Origin: Rhodococcus sp. 1168
GTDB lineage: Bacteria; Actinomycetota; Actinomycetes; Mycobacteriales; Mycobacteriaceae
Direction: 5' to 3'
Length of the DNA: 64,000 bases
NCBI RefSeq assembly: GCF_002091955.1
Contig: NZ_MKKY01000035.1
Coordinates: forward strand, 62,001-126,000
This document shows positions 17,338-26,087 of the stretch, in pieces. A program made the position numbers and the translations under genes. The notes under the pieces are model-generated. The model was not told where the DNA came from, did not search any database, and was given only the letters and a program-made list of their open reading frames with translations. Each line of letters begins with the position of its first letter. Position 1 is the first letter of the stretch.

Positions 17338-17526
17338 TCAGGTCGTCCCGAATGCGCTTATCGCATCGGCTATCCGGCCACCCTGAGCAAACCCCGCTTC
17401 GGCGGTGTCGGCCCGCCTGGCCGGATCCGTCGGGTCGACACCCGCGCAGGCCCTACCGTGCAACAAGCCGGTCTGCCGGGCGATTCCGGCAACCCCTCCA
17501 CCGCCGAGAACCAATGCCGTACGCAA
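17338..17526 (-). pseudogene. patatin-like phospholipase remnant with internal deletion
   Basis: A 62-residue frame whose start, RTALVLGGGGVAGIARQTG, is the N-terminus of actinobacterial patatin-like phospholipases, including the glycine-rich oxyanion hole. The end (AEAGFAQGGRIADAISAF) resembles the C-terminal helix of the same family. The G-T-S-A-G nucleophile motif and about 200 residues between are gone, so an in-frame internal deletion is the simplest reading. It cannot be an active lipase. It lies between the amidohydrolase stop and the end of the monoglyceride lipase gene. Confidence 0.6.
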
Positions 17527-17567
17527 CCTGCACCCTTGTCTTTCGTAGCCTGGTAGGGCCTACCGAC

Positions 17568-18407
17568 TCACGCGAGTCTCGGGGTCAGCCAGGCGATCAG
17601 GTCGTCGAGGACTCGTTCTTGCTCCGGTTCGTTGAAGATCTCGTGGTACAGCCCGTCGTACACCTCGAGGGTCAGGTCGGTCGATCCGGCGGATTCGGCG
17701 ATCGAGCGACTGCCCGATACGTCGGCGAGCTTGTCCTCGCTGCCGTGCTGCAGAAGAACCGGGAGCGTGAGGTTTTGCAGCCGCGCGGGATAACTCTCCA
17801 TTGCGCCGACCAACCCGCTGGCGAGCCCGGCTGGAATCTTGCCGTGGTGGACCAGAGGGTCGGCGTTGTACGCGGCTACGACGGCCGGATCCCGAGACAC
17901 CGCGGCGGAGTCGAGTTCCTGAACCGGCAAGCTCGGAGCGATCTTGCCCAGTATCTTGCCGATCGGGATCAGAATTTTCGGAGTGCTGTCGCCGAGGACC
18001 ACCGCGGGGGCGGACAGCATCAGCGCATCGAGCTCGCTTTGGTACTCGAGCGCGTAAGACAGAGCGATCGCACCACCCATGCTGTGGCCGAGCAGGAAAC
18101 TCCGCATACCTGGGTAAGCCGCATCGGCGATTCGAAAGACCTCGTGCAGGTCCTCGACGAAGTCCGACCATTTCTTCAGTTCGAGCCGCTTGCCACCGGA
18201 CCTTCCGTGCCCCCGATGATCGGGCGCATAGACGACGAGACCGAGTGTCCCGAGACGCTCGATGACGTGGTGGTAGCGACCCGCGTGTTCACCGAGCCCA
18301 TGCGAGAGCACCAGGATGGCCGACGGCTGAAGATCTTCGGGGGTCCAGACGTCGTACACGATCTTGGTTCCATGCACTCCACTGAACGATGCCTCGGTGC
18401 GTTTCAC
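17568..18407 (-). CDS. monoacylglycerol lipase-like alpha/beta hydrolase
   Basis: A serine hydrolase of 279 aa resembling mycobacterial monoglyceride lipases. It has SHGLGEHAGRYHH (typical MGL start), APDHRGHGRS, the nucleophile elbow GHSMGG, an Asp in HGSEDKLAD and the His in GLYHEIFNE. It is expected to release glycerol and fatty acid from monoacylglycerol, serving lipid turnover. GTG 18407 follows GAGGAGAG by 6 nt, which decides the start over a much longer open frame. It is divergent from alkB; the 212 bp between them must hold both promoters. Confidence 0.85.
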   Translation of the reverse strand: MKRTEASFSGVHGTKIVYDVWTPEDLQPSAILVLSHGLGEHAGRYHHVIERLGTLGLVVYAPDHRGHGRSGGKRLELKKWSDFVEDLHEVFRIADAAYPGMRSFLLGHSMGGAIALSYALEYQSELDALMLSAPAVVLGDSTPKILIPIGKILGKIAPSLPVQELDSAAVSRDPAVVAAYNADPLVHHGKIPAGLASGLVGAMESYPARLQNLTLPVLLQHGSEDKLADVSGSRSIAESAGSTDLTLEVYDGLYHEIFNEPEQERVLDDLIAWLTPRLA

Positions 18408-18619
18408 GTGCTTCTCTCCTCGTCTGCGCCGCTGAACTTCAGCGATCTCGAAAGGCGGTCTTCTGCTCGGAAAAGACGGCGTACCCATCCGATCACGACA
18501 TGGTGCCGAATTGCATGGGATCGGCTGAGGTGACGTTTGCCGACAGATAGCTGCTACCGTTTTATCGTAGGTTGCTCGGAAGCTTGGCTGATCAATCGAG
18601 AGGGCGTGCTCCACCTGCT

Positions 18620-19738
18620 ATGAATGCTCCCTCCGAGGCGCTGCCCGGTGCGCGGTGGCGAGACCCCAAGCGCTACCTGTGGCCGCTCGGTCTGGTCATT
18701 CCGCTGAGCCCGTTCTTGGCGTGGGGACTGGTCACAGTTCTGGGCCCAGGCGCATTCTGGCTTCTCGGCCTGTTCATCATGGGAATCCTCATTCCGCTGA
18801 TCGACGTCTTCGCCGGGGTCGACCGGAGCAACCCACCGCTCGAAGCAGCGCGAGCGCTCGAGAACGACAAGTACTACCGCTGGTGCCTGTACCTACTGAT
18901 ACCGCTTCAATACGCGGGTTTGGTTGCAGCATGCTATCTCTGGGCCTACGGGCCACTCGGAGTTCCCGAGCGGTTGGCACTCGCCGTCACCATCGGGATC
19001 GTCGGTGGCGTGGGGATCAATGCCGCTCACGAACTCGGACACAAGCGTGAGAATGTCGAACGGTGGCTGTCCAAGGTCACACTCGCACAAGCGTTTTACG
19101 GACACTTCTACGTCGAGCACAATCATGGGCACCATGTTCGCGTCGCCACCCCCGAAGACCCTGCGTCGGCGCGTTACGGGGAGAGTTTCTGGAAATTTCT
19201 GCCTCGCAGCATAATCGGCGGCCTCACCTCGGCCTGGAGTCTCGAGCAACGGCGTCTACACCGGGTCGGTTCCACTAAATGGTCCGCCCACAACGACCTG
19301 TTCAACGCCGCCGCGATCTCGCTCGTGCTGTTTGCGGTCCTCATCGGGGTTTTCGGCTGGCAGGTTGCGCCCTACCTCCTGATACAGGCACTCATCGCCA
19401 TAATCCTGTTCGAGGCCGCCAATTACCTCGAGCACTACGGCTTGCTGCGGCAGAAGAAGAGCAACGGCAAGTACGAACGAACCGATCACCGGCACAGCTG
19501 GAACAGCGACCATCTCTGGAGCAATCTTTTTCTGTACCACCTCCAGCGGCACAGCGATCACCACGCTCACCCGACCCGTCGCTACCAATCCCTTCGGACC
19601 GTCGACGAATCACCGCAGCTCCCAGCCGGGTACGCGGTGATGATCTTCTGCGCACTGATCCCACCACTGTGGCGAAAAGTGATGGATCAGAGATTGATCG
19701 ACTTCTACGACGGGGACATGTCCCGGATCAACCGCTGA
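18620..19738 (+). CDS. alkB: alkane 1-monooxygenase
   Basis: Integral-membrane non-haem di-iron alkane hydroxylase of 372 aa that oxidises n-alkanes to 1-alkanols with electrons from rubredoxin. All His boxes are present: HELGHK (137-142), EHNHGHH (166-172) and LQRHSDHHAHP (308-318), plus the AlkB-specific NYLEHYG (268-274). Box B has His in place of the common Arg (EHNRGHH). Six hydrophobic helices are visible. Rubredoxin and rubredoxin reductase genes, which usually follow alkB in Rhodococcus, are absent here: the next gene is on the other strand. The ATG at 18620 lacks a close ribosome binding site; TTG 18572 is an alternative. Confidence 0.92.
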   Translation: MNAPSEALPGARWRDPKRYLWPLGLVIPLSPFLAWGLVTVLGPGAFWLLGLFIMGILIPLIDVFAGVDRSNPPLEAARALENDKYYRWCLYLLIPLQYAGLVAACYLWAYGPLGVPERLALAVTIGIVGGVGINAAHELGHKRENVERWLSKVTLAQAFYGHFYVEHNHGHHVRVATPEDPASARYGESFWKFLPRSIIGGLTSAWSLEQRRLHRVGSTKWSAHNDLFNAAAISLVLFAVLIGVFGWQVAPYLLIQALIAIILFEAANYLEHYGLLRQKKSNGKYERTDHRHSWNSDHLWSNLFLYHLQRHSDHHAHPTRRYQSLRTVDESPQLPAGYAVMIFCALIPPLWRKVMDQRLIDFYDGDMSRINR

Positions 19739-19742
19739 CCCG

Positions 19743-20933
19743 CTACTCGTCGGTCTGAGCCCGAAGATACCGCCCGAAGTGTGGAACGGTGAACGCGATG
19801 GTCCCACGCTCGGCGGAGTAGATCAGCCCCTTCTTGATCAATCCGTCACGAGCCGGTGACAACGACGCAGGCTTGCGCTTCAACTCCGTCGCCACGGCCG
19901 ACGTCGGTACCGAGGTGTCGTCGCTGGACAGATCGGCCATCGCCCGCATGTACTCACGCTCAGCAGGGGTGGCGCGCTCGTAGCGAGAACCGAAGAATCC
20001 GACGGCAAGTTCCTCCTCGGCCGTCGGGGCTGCAACCCGCACGTCCTCGGCCGTGATCGGACTTTCGGGCGCCAGATCCCACGTCGCCTTGCCGTAGGCC
20101 TGAACGAAGTACGGGTATCCGTCCGCCGCCTCGTAGAGCGCGTCGAGAGCCTCGGTCGTGAATTCCACGTCCTCGCGATCTGCGGGAGCGATCAACGCGA
20201 GATCGGCAGCCTTGCGCTCGAGCCGCCCGATCCGGTGGTAGCTGAACAGTCTTTCGGAGTAGCTCTTCGACGCCGACAACACAGCGGGGAGATGCGGAAG
20301 ACCTGCTCCGACGATAATGAGCGGTGCCGCATCTTGGCTGAGCTCATGGCAGGCCGCGCACAGCGCGGAGATGTCGGCAGGCCCCAGATCCTGCATTTCG
20401 TCGATGAAAATCGAGATACCGACGCCGACGTCACCAGCCAGTACCGATGCGTCGAGCAGCAGTTCCACCAAATCGATCTCGATGTCCCCGGAATCTGCCC
20501 GGCCGCTGAGTGCGGGAACATCGATACCGGGCTGCCAACGTTCACGCATCCCCTTGTCGGCGGAGGCACGCAAAGCGAAGGCTTTGAGTACACCGAGGAA
20601 TTCGTCGACTCTCTCCGGATCGCGATGTGCGGCAGCAATGCCGCGAACAGCCATGTGCAGCGCAGACGAGAGCGGTCTACGCAATTCTTGGTCCGGCCTC
20701 GCCTCGATCTTGCCGGTTCCCCAGCCACGAGCGACCGCGGCCGAGCGAAGATGATTGAGCAGAACGGTCTTGCCGACGCCGCGCAATCCCGTCAGGACCA
20801 CACTTCGCTCCGGTTTACCGCGAGTGATCCGCTCGAGCACGACGTCGAACGCGTCGAGTTGCTTCTCGCGACCTGCCAGTTCGGGTGGGCGCTGGCCTGC
20901 GCCCGGAGCGTAGGGATTACGCACGGGGTCCAT
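19743..20933 (-). CDS. AAA-family ATPase (Orc1/Cdc6-like)
   Basis: An ATPase of 396 aa. Walker A reads TGLRGVGKT (about 48-56), Walker B lies in ISIFIDEMQDLG, and a sensor region follows in PLIIVGAGLP. After the ATPase domain the protein continues into a winged-helix-like end with a SLSPARDGLIKKGLI segment. This layout (ATPase_2 or Orc1-type with a C-terminal wHTH) is common in Actinobacteria and its role is unsettled; toxin-antitoxin-like, DNA-binding and regulatory roles are all possible. Converges on alkB with a 4-nt gap. Confidence 0.78.
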   Translation of the reverse strand: MDPVRNPYAPGAGQRPPELAGREKQLDAFDVVLERITRGKPERSVVLTGLRGVGKTVLLNHLRSAAVARGWGTGKIEARPDQELRRPLSSALHMAVRGIAAAHRDPERVDEFLGVLKAFALRASADKGMRERWQPGIDVPALSGRADSGDIEIDLVELLLDASVLAGDVGVGISIFIDEMQDLGPADISALCAACHELSQDAAPLIIVGAGLPHLPAVLSASKSYSERLFSYHRIGRLERKAADLALIAPADREDVEFTTEALDALYEAADGYPYFVQAYGKATWDLAPESPITAEDVRVAAPTAEEELAVGFFGSRYERATPAEREYMRAMADLSSDDTSVPTSAVATELKRKPASLSPARDGLIKKGLIYSAERGTIAFTVPHFGRYLRAQTDE

Positions 20934-21077
20934 GGGGCCAAGATAACAACCGTCATAGCAAAGTATCGGGACATCTAGCGCGTGTCCTAGACGCCGGTAT
21001 GGACGGCTAGCAATCTTCTCGGCCTGTATCAGCAGATCTTCACAATGTCCTAGATTGGGTTAGACTCGACTACACAG

Positions 21078-21107
21078 TTGCACCAGAGCGGAAACTGCGC
21101 CTACATT
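21078..21107 (+). promoter_or_regulatory. promoter of the leader peptide/LeuA-domain gene
   Basis: TTGCAC (21078-21083) and TACATT (21102-21107) are separated by 18 bp and fit a housekeeping sigma promoter. Transcription starting about 7 nt after the -10 box would begin at or next to the GTG at 21115, which would make the leader peptide leaderless. Confidence 0.5.
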
Positions 21108-21114
21108 GGACTCT

Positions 21115-21156
21115 GTGGAACACCTTCTCGTAGTACGCCGCCGTAGCGGGGTCTAA
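21115..21156 (+). CDS. leucine/valine-containing leader peptide
   Basis: A 13-codon frame, V-E-H-L-L-V-V-R-R-R-S-G-V-stop, just downstream of a good promoter and 72 nt before a LeuA-regulatory-domain gene. The Leu-Leu-Val-Val run is what translational attenuation of branched-chain amino acid genes would use. A stem with a small bulge can form between AGCGGGGTC at 21145-21153, over the last leader codons, and GACCCCTCGCT downstream. Arrest at the Leu codons could alter this pairing. The context is the evidence; a chance frame of this size is possible. Confidence 0.45.
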   Translation: MEHLLVVRRRSGV

Positions 21157-21227
21157 TTCGGACCGACCCCTCGCTGCGGGTCGTCGTGCTATCTCGGTCC
21201 TCCCTTCGCTTTCGGAGAACCACCGAC

Positions 21228-21731
21228 ATGAATACTCTTTCTTCCACCACTTTCTCGAGCGACTGCTTCGCTGCCCGCTATGGAGCACCCCTACCGCGTG
21301 ACCTTCGTGACCAGGCCGCGAACATGAGCTGGGCCGCATTCTTGCAGCGCTTCGGCGCACGCACCGGGCCCATCAGACTGGGCAGTTGGTCCGCCCAGCC
21401 CGGCCCCGGTGGACAGACCAGATTCGACGCGACCTTCGGCGTCGGGAACGCGATCCACACGACAACGGCAACGTCCCATGGCCCGATCGATGCCCTGACC
21501 TCGATGTTGTACGACGCAGGCTTTCATATCGAAATCCTGAACTTCCACCAGCAGCGCGTTTCCGGCCGCCGGCGGGGCACTTCCGAAAGTGGCATACATG
21601 CCGCCGAGATCGCCACGTTCGTCCTCTGCGAATTCGACGGCCGCCGTGCGTGGTCCATGGCGATGGATGGGGACGGTACGAGCTCGTCCATCCGGGCCAT
21701 TATCGGTGCGGCCAACATGCTGCACGGGTGA
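21228..21731 (+). CDS. LeuA regulatory (allosteric) domain protein
   Basis: A protein of 167 aa that resembles only the C-terminal leucine-binding/dimerization domain of 2-isopropylmalate synthase: GSWSAQPGPGGQTRFDATF, then GPIDALTSMLYDAGFHIEILNF and a closing helix with RAIIGAANM. The catalytic TIM barrel is absent. It may sense leucine or modulate a synthase; both are inferences. The ATG at 21228 has GGAG 11 nt upstream. The gene sits behind a probable Leu/Val leader peptide, which supports a link to branched-chain amino acid supply. Flanking genes are unrelated. Confidence 0.7.
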   Translation: MNTLSSTTFSSDCFAARYGAPLPRDLRDQAANMSWAAFLQRFGARTGPIRLGSWSAQPGPGGQTRFDATFGVGNAIHTTTATSHGPIDALTSMLYDAGFHIEILNFHQQRVSGRRRGTSESGIHAAEIATFVLCEFDGRRAWSMAMDGDGTSSSIRAIIGAANMLHG

Positions 21732-21785
21732 CTCTCGGCCCTTCTACTGCACTCTCGTCTTTTAGCTAGATATCGGTAGAGAGCA

Positions 21786-22286
21786 CTAGGGCATTTCGAT
21801 GGTCTGCGAACGCGCTATCTCCTCGATCGCCCGCCGGATGTAGACCTCACTCGACGAAGAGGCACGCGCGCCTTTTCCGTCTGCCGTACGCCGGCCGGCA
21901 CTGGACAGTTCGGCAATGATCAACAACGCATGACCAGCGCGAGGTCGCGGACGTACCGCATCGGTGTCCGCGACCCCGAGCGCACCCGTGAGCACTTCTA
22001 CGAATCCATCGACATCGAGCTCACCGAACCATTCCGATGCCGAGCGCACTGTCCGCGCCAGCACATCCTGAACATCTTCGCCGGTCAGCCCGTCGGGATG
22101 CAGTTCTTCGAGCAACGCTCGGATGATCTCGGCATGCACCAGACCGACTTGCGCCGCGTCCTCGGACTCCACGTCGGCCACGGCGTCGCGATAGGCATCC
22201 TCCGAGCGCGCACGAGCGGCAGCAAGCGCCTCCTCGGTGGAGGTCGCGATAGCTCGGGGTGTCGCAGGCCATTCGTTGGGCCACAT
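21786..22286 (-). CDS. hypothetical helical protein
   Basis: A predicted soluble protein of 166 aa, acidic and largely helical: an Ala-rich helix near 15-35 (EEALAAARARSEDAY), a middle segment with ALLEELHPDGLTGEDVQDVLARTV, and a C-terminal SSEVYIRRAIEEIARSQ. I recognise no catalytic motif and no known domain. The ATG at 22286 has AAGGAA upstream and gives the family-like start MWPNEWPATPR. Divergent from the epoxide-hydrolase-like gene over 145 bp. A DNA-associated or stress role could be guessed, but nothing here supports it. Confidence 0.55.
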   Translation of the reverse strand: MWPNEWPATPRAIATSTEEALAAARARSEDAYRDAVADVESEDAAQVGLVHAEIIRALLEELHPDGLTGEDVQDVLARTVRSASEWFGELDVDGFVEVLTGALGVADTDAVRPRPRAGHALLIIAELSSAGRRTADGKGARASSSSEVYIRRAIEEIARSQTIEMP

Positions 22287-22431
22287 CTCGAGGGTTCCTT
22301 TGCTTCGGCGGAGAGGTTGTTCAATCCTTCCACTCCGCACCGACAATCCACTTACCTGTAACCGAGACTTATAGTAACCTTCGGAAGAAGTGTGACGCCC
22401 CCGACCGAGACCGAAAAGGACGTGCCACCCG

Positions 22432-23325
22432 ATGAGTGAAACCGTCACCCGCACAAACGTGGTCAACGAGGGAATGTCACTGGCGGTCTACGAGACCGGA
22501 AATTCGGACGGCGAGACCATCGTTCTCGTCCACGGCTGGCCGGACACCCACGAGATGTGGGGTCACATCGTTCCACGACTCACCGAGCGCTTCCGCGTTG
22601 TCAGCTACGACGCACGCGGCGCGGGCGCAAGTACGGTTCCGCGTGAACGCTCCGCCTACCGACTCCGCAATCTGGCCTCGGACTTCTATGCCGTCGTCGA
22701 CGCAGTCAGCCCGAACGCAGCGGTCCACGTTCTCGCACACGACTGGGGCGCCGTCACCGTATGGGATGCAGCCGGCGAACCCCATGCGGTGGATCGAATC
22801 CGTTCGTACACCTCCATTTCGGGCCCGAACCTAGACCACCTCGGCAAGTGGTCGCGGTCGCGGTTGGCCAGGCCGAGCTGGAGCAACGTCAAGCAAGTCC
22901 TCGCCCAGACGCGCGCATCCTGGTACACCGTCACCTTCCACATACCCGGCCTCTCCACGTTGCGAATTCGACGCCAGTTCGCCAAGGGCTGGCCTGCGTT
23001 CTTGCACGAATTCTCCGGCGTCGACCCGTCACTGGTCACCGAGAATCCCACACTGTTCTCCGACGCGACCAACGGAATGAACCTGTATCGAGCGAACCTC
23101 GTTCCACGCCTGATGAAGCCGCGGGACCGATCCATCGACATCCCGGTGCACTTGATCGTCAACACCGAGGACGTCGCGGTGCGGCCCGATCATTACGAGG
23201 ACACCGGAAAATGGGTAAAGAACTTGACTCGCAACGATATTCACGCGGGCCATTGGTCACCGATCTCTCATGCTGTCGAGATCGTCGAGCTCACCGAGAA
23301 GTACATCGATTCGCTGAAGAGCTAG
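22432..23325 (+). CDS. epoxide-hydrolase-like alpha/beta hydrolase
   Basis: A protein of 297 aa. The oxyanion-hole motif is VHGWPDTHEMW, and the nucleophile elbow reads AHDWGAV, where Asp rather than Ser is the nucleophile, as in epoxide hydrolases and haloalkane dehalogenases. The C-terminal acid and base are in the last 60 residues, with His in HAGHWSP. In Actinobacteria a very similar module forms the N-terminus of a hydrolase-SDR fusion; here it is stand-alone. An AAGGA 11 nt before ATG 22432 is the likely ribosome binding site. Ends overlapping the convergent DUF4185 gene by 4 nt. Confidence 0.82.
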   Translation: MSETVTRTNVVNEGMSLAVYETGNSDGETIVLVHGWPDTHEMWGHIVPRLTERFRVVSYDARGAGASTVPRERSAYRLRNLASDFYAVVDAVSPNAAVHVLAHDWGAVTVWDAAGEPHAVDRIRSYTSISGPNLDHLGKWSRSRLARPSWSNVKQVLAQTRASWYTVTFHIPGLSTLRIRRQFAKGWPAFLHEFSGVDPSLVTENPTLFSDATNGMNLYRANLVPRLMKPRDRSIDIPVHLIVNTEDVAVRPDHYEDTGKWVKNLTRNDIHAGHWSPISHAVEIVELTEKYIDSLKS

Positions 23326-24776
23326 TTCGTCAATTCCGCGTGCATCTGAAAGACGTTGTAGTCGGACCACGTCGAGATGTTGAAGTACAGGTCGGTACCG
23401 GTGGACCAGGGATGCATGAACCCTCCGTACAGCTCGGGGTAGTCGGCGACGCTGACCATCGGCGCTCCATCGGACCACGCCCCTTGCGGAGAGTCGGACT
23501 CCCGCAGCGTGATAGCCGTTTTCGCGGTGTCGAGGTAGGTCATCTGCCATCTCTGGCGTGAGTCGTCGTACCGCACCGAGAGCTCCGCTGCCGGGGCCGC
23601 CACGATCGTCGACGCTGCGGTATACCCTCCGACCGGCGTCCAGTTACCCTCGCTCCAATACTGATACGCGGACTTGTTCAGCACCTGATCCTTCGGGACG
23701 CGTGCGACGCCGACGTCGCCGAGTCGGGTGTTCGGGGTGCCGAACATGTACACGTAGTCGCCCTGCGGGACCATCGACGTCACCTGAAACTTACTGACGC
23801 CGAAGATGTTGTCCCACTGTGCGTATGGATCCTTCGTCCAGGTGGAGCCGCCGTCGTCCGAGTAAGCGATCCCCCCGTAGTTGGTCCACCAGGTTCCAGG
23901 GATGCTGTTCCACGTCCTGATGGACATGTAGCTCATGTATTGGCGATCGCCGATCGCGAAGCCGGAGGTCGGAATCGTGGTGATCTCGACGTTGTCGAGC
24001 TTGCGACTGCTGAGCAGTTCGGCTGCGTGACAACGACTGTCCTGCACCATGCTGTCGTAGGTGACCCCGTCGGACAGATCGGTATCGGTGCTGAACGCGA
24101 GTACATTGCTGCGCCAGTCCGGTCCCTGGCCTCCAGGGGGATGGAAGCCTTTGCCGACGGTATCGCCGAACGCCGTCGCTATCTGTCCGGGGGCGCTCTC
24201 CCACATCATGCCCAGGTCCGTTCCGTAGACCTGCCAGCGTTTGTCGGTGCGGTTGATCGATCCCGCCCCTGTCTGTTTGGCAACACGGGTGACGTTGCCG
24301 ATCTGCGGCATGGGAGGTGCAGGAGTCCTGACCGCCGGTTCGATGGAAGGCGACGCCGGATCGGGCGGAGGCGGAAGCTGCACTTCGGGTCCGGGAATCG
24401 GGATCGGAATGGTGAACGGCTTGAACTCGAGTCCGATCCGGGGAATGTTCAATTCACTCGAGAGTGTGGTGGGCTCGCGGCTCTCATCGGTGAGGTCCGG
24501 ACACGGATCCACGCACGGGTCCGCCGGCAGCGGCTCAGGGTGGATACGTGTCGGGGCCGTCGTCGGTGCTGGATACGGCACGGGTGCGAGTTGCGGAAAT
24601 GGGATCGGAATCGAGAGATCCTCCGGGACCAGCGACCCGGTCTCGTTCGTCAGATCGGCCGCGCACGCGCCGGGAGGTACGAGAGGTTCGGCGGCAGCCG
24701 GGACGCTGTCCCCGTACACGATCATCACGGACCCGAGAACAACAGCGGCGCTCACGACGGCCATTCGCTTCGACAT
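23322..24776 (-). CDS. secreted DUF4185 protein (possible endo-D-arabinanase)
   Basis: A secreted protein of 484 aa: a Sec signal peptide (about 1-31, MSKR then a hydrophobic core, ending near AAAEP), a Pro-rich linker with many Pro-x-Pro repeats (about 32-155), and the DUF4185 beta-propeller (about 165-484) with WQVYGTDLGMMWES, ATAFGDT and YSDDGGSTW repeats. Some DUF4185 members are endo-D-arabinanases (GH183) that cut mycobacterial arabinan, so a cell-wall remodelling role is plausible. ATG 24776 follows AAGGGGAAGT closely. It lies 38 nt after the luciferase-like gene and may belong to the same transcript. Confidence 0.78.
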   Translation of the reverse strand: MSKRMAVVSAAVVLGSVMIVYGDSVPAAAEPLVPPGACAADLTNETGSLVPEDLSIPIPFPQLAPVPYPAPTTAPTRIHPEPLPADPCVDPCPDLTDESREPTTLSSELNIPRIGLEFKPFTIPIPIPGPEVQLPPPPDPASPSIEPAVRTPAPPMPQIGNVTRVAKQTGAGSINRTDKRWQVYGTDLGMMWESAPGQIATAFGDTVGKGFHPPGGQGPDWRSNVLAFSTDTDLSDGVTYDSMVQDSRCHAAELLSSRKLDNVEITTIPTSGFAIGDRQYMSYMSIRTWNSIPGTWWTNYGGIAYSDDGGSTWTKDPYAQWDNIFGVSKFQVTSMVPQGDYVYMFGTPNTRLGDVGVARVPKDQVLNKSAYQYWSEGNWTPVGGYTAASTIVAAPAAELSVRYDDSRQRWQMTYLDTAKTAITLRESDSPQGAWSDGAPMVSVADYPELYGGFMHPWSTGTDLYFNISTWSDYNVFQMHAELTN

Positions 24777-24814
24777 ACTTCCCCTTCTGCGGATGCACCA
24801 CCCGTGCCAGCGCA

Positions 24815-26086
24815 TCATGCCAGATTTTCGCGCAGTGAGCGCGAAGAGTACTCCTTACGAAAGAGATCACGTGCCTGAAGAATTGGTACGACTTCGTCGA
24901 CGAAGTCGTCGAGACTGTCCGGATACAGCGGTGGCATCAGATTGAATCCGTCGGCAGCTCCTCGTCGCACCCACTCCGAAATCTCGTCGGCGATCGATTC
25001 TGGCGTCCCGATCATCGTGGCGTGCCCTCCACCCGCTGCGAGTGTCCCGAGAAGCTGACGGACAGTCGGGTCATCTTTGGCGATTATCCGCAGGATCGTC
25101 TCGTATCGACCGTGCGGCCCGGTGAACTCCTCGATCGGCGGAAGAGCAGGAACCGGTGCGTCGAGCTCCCAATCGCTGCAGTCCTGCTCCACGAACATCC
25201 CCAGTGTGCGCAACGACTGCTCGACGGGAAGCAGTGCATCGAGCTCGGCCTTCTTCTCACGGGCCTCGCTCATCGTCGATCCGACATACGTCACCAGACC
25301 CGGCATAATTCCGACGGTCGAGCTGTCTCGTCCGGCAGCATCTATGCGGCGCTTGACATCCGAATAGTAGGCGGTGCCGGCCTCGGCATCATAGGCAACG
25401 GCGTAGATCGCCTCCGCGTAGCGGGCCGCGAGATCACGCCCCGGTCCCGACGCGCCCGCCTGGAACAGCACCGGACGCCCCTGCGGAGACCGTGGGACCG
25501 TCAACGGGCCGTCCACCCGAAAGTGCTTACCCACGTGATCGATGGGGTGCACCTTCGACGGATCCGCATACATTCCCTCGCGATCCAGTACCAACGCGTC
25601 CTGTTCCCAACTGTCCCACAATGCGAGGGCGACGTCGACGAATTCCTCTGCGCGCTCGTATCTTTCGGCCCGTGCGGGAATGCTCTCGAATCCGTGATTG
25701 CGCGCCTCGGCGTCGAACATCGAGGTCACCACGTTCCATCCTGCGCGGCCACCGCTGATGTGATCGAGTGAGGCGAGCAACCGCGCCGCGTGAAACGGCG
25801 TGTAGAACGTCGTGGATATGGTGGTGACCAGGCCGATATGGGTGGTCGCTCCGGCCATCGCCGTCAGCGCCGTGATCGGTTCCAGAAACCAGGTGCCCGC
25901 GCCTGCCGGATCACGAACGGAGTGTCCGTCCGCGAAGAACACGGCATCGAACTTGCCCCGCTCGGCAGTCTGCGCGAGTTCTTGGTAGTAGCTGACATTG
26001 CCGAGGTCCTCGACCCTCGAATTCGGGTGACGCCATGCTGCACTGTGATGTCCACAGCCGTACAGAAATGCGTTGAGGTGCAGCAT
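24815..26086 (-). CDS. LLM flavin-dependent monooxygenase (NtaA/SnaA/DszA family)
   Basis: A TIM-barrel monooxygenase of 423 aa that uses FMNH2 supplied by a reductase. Family marks are ANPSAS-like start replaced by HLNAFLYGCGHHSAAWRHP, FDAVFFADGHSV, SGGRAGWNVVTS, NYGF-like ARNHGFES and QAGASGPGRDLAARYAEAIY. The family oxidises sulfur or nitrogen compounds such as dibenzothiophene sulfone and nitrilotriacetate. The ATG at 26086 is one base after the stop of the SDR gene, so the two are translationally coupled. Both lie behind a TPP riboswitch, which suggests a thiamin-related substrate. Confidence 0.87.
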   Translation of the reverse strand: MLHLNAFLYGCGHHSAAWRHPNSRVEDLGNVSYYQELAQTAERGKFDAVFFADGHSVRDPAGAGTWFLEPITALTAMAGATTHIGLVTTISTTFYTPFHAARLLASLDHISGGRAGWNVVTSMFDAEARNHGFESIPARAERYERAEEFVDVALALWDSWEQDALVLDREGMYADPSKVHPIDHVGKHFRVDGPLTVPRSPQGRPVLFQAGASGPGRDLAARYAEAIYAVAYDAEAGTAYYSDVKRRIDAAGRDSSTVGIMPGLVTYVGSTMSEAREKKAELDALLPVEQSLRTLGMFVEQDCSDWELDAPVPALPPIEEFTGPHGRYETILRIIAKDDPTVRQLLGTLAAGGGHATMIGTPESIADEISEWVRRGAADGFNLMPPLYPDSLDDFVDEVVPILQARDLFRKEYSSRSLRENLA

Positions 26087-26087
26087 G

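Noticed and set aside
21055-21073. Second IdeR-like sequence (13 of 19 matches)
   Set aside because: The right half does not match and the left half is imperfect; the gene downstream has no link with iron.
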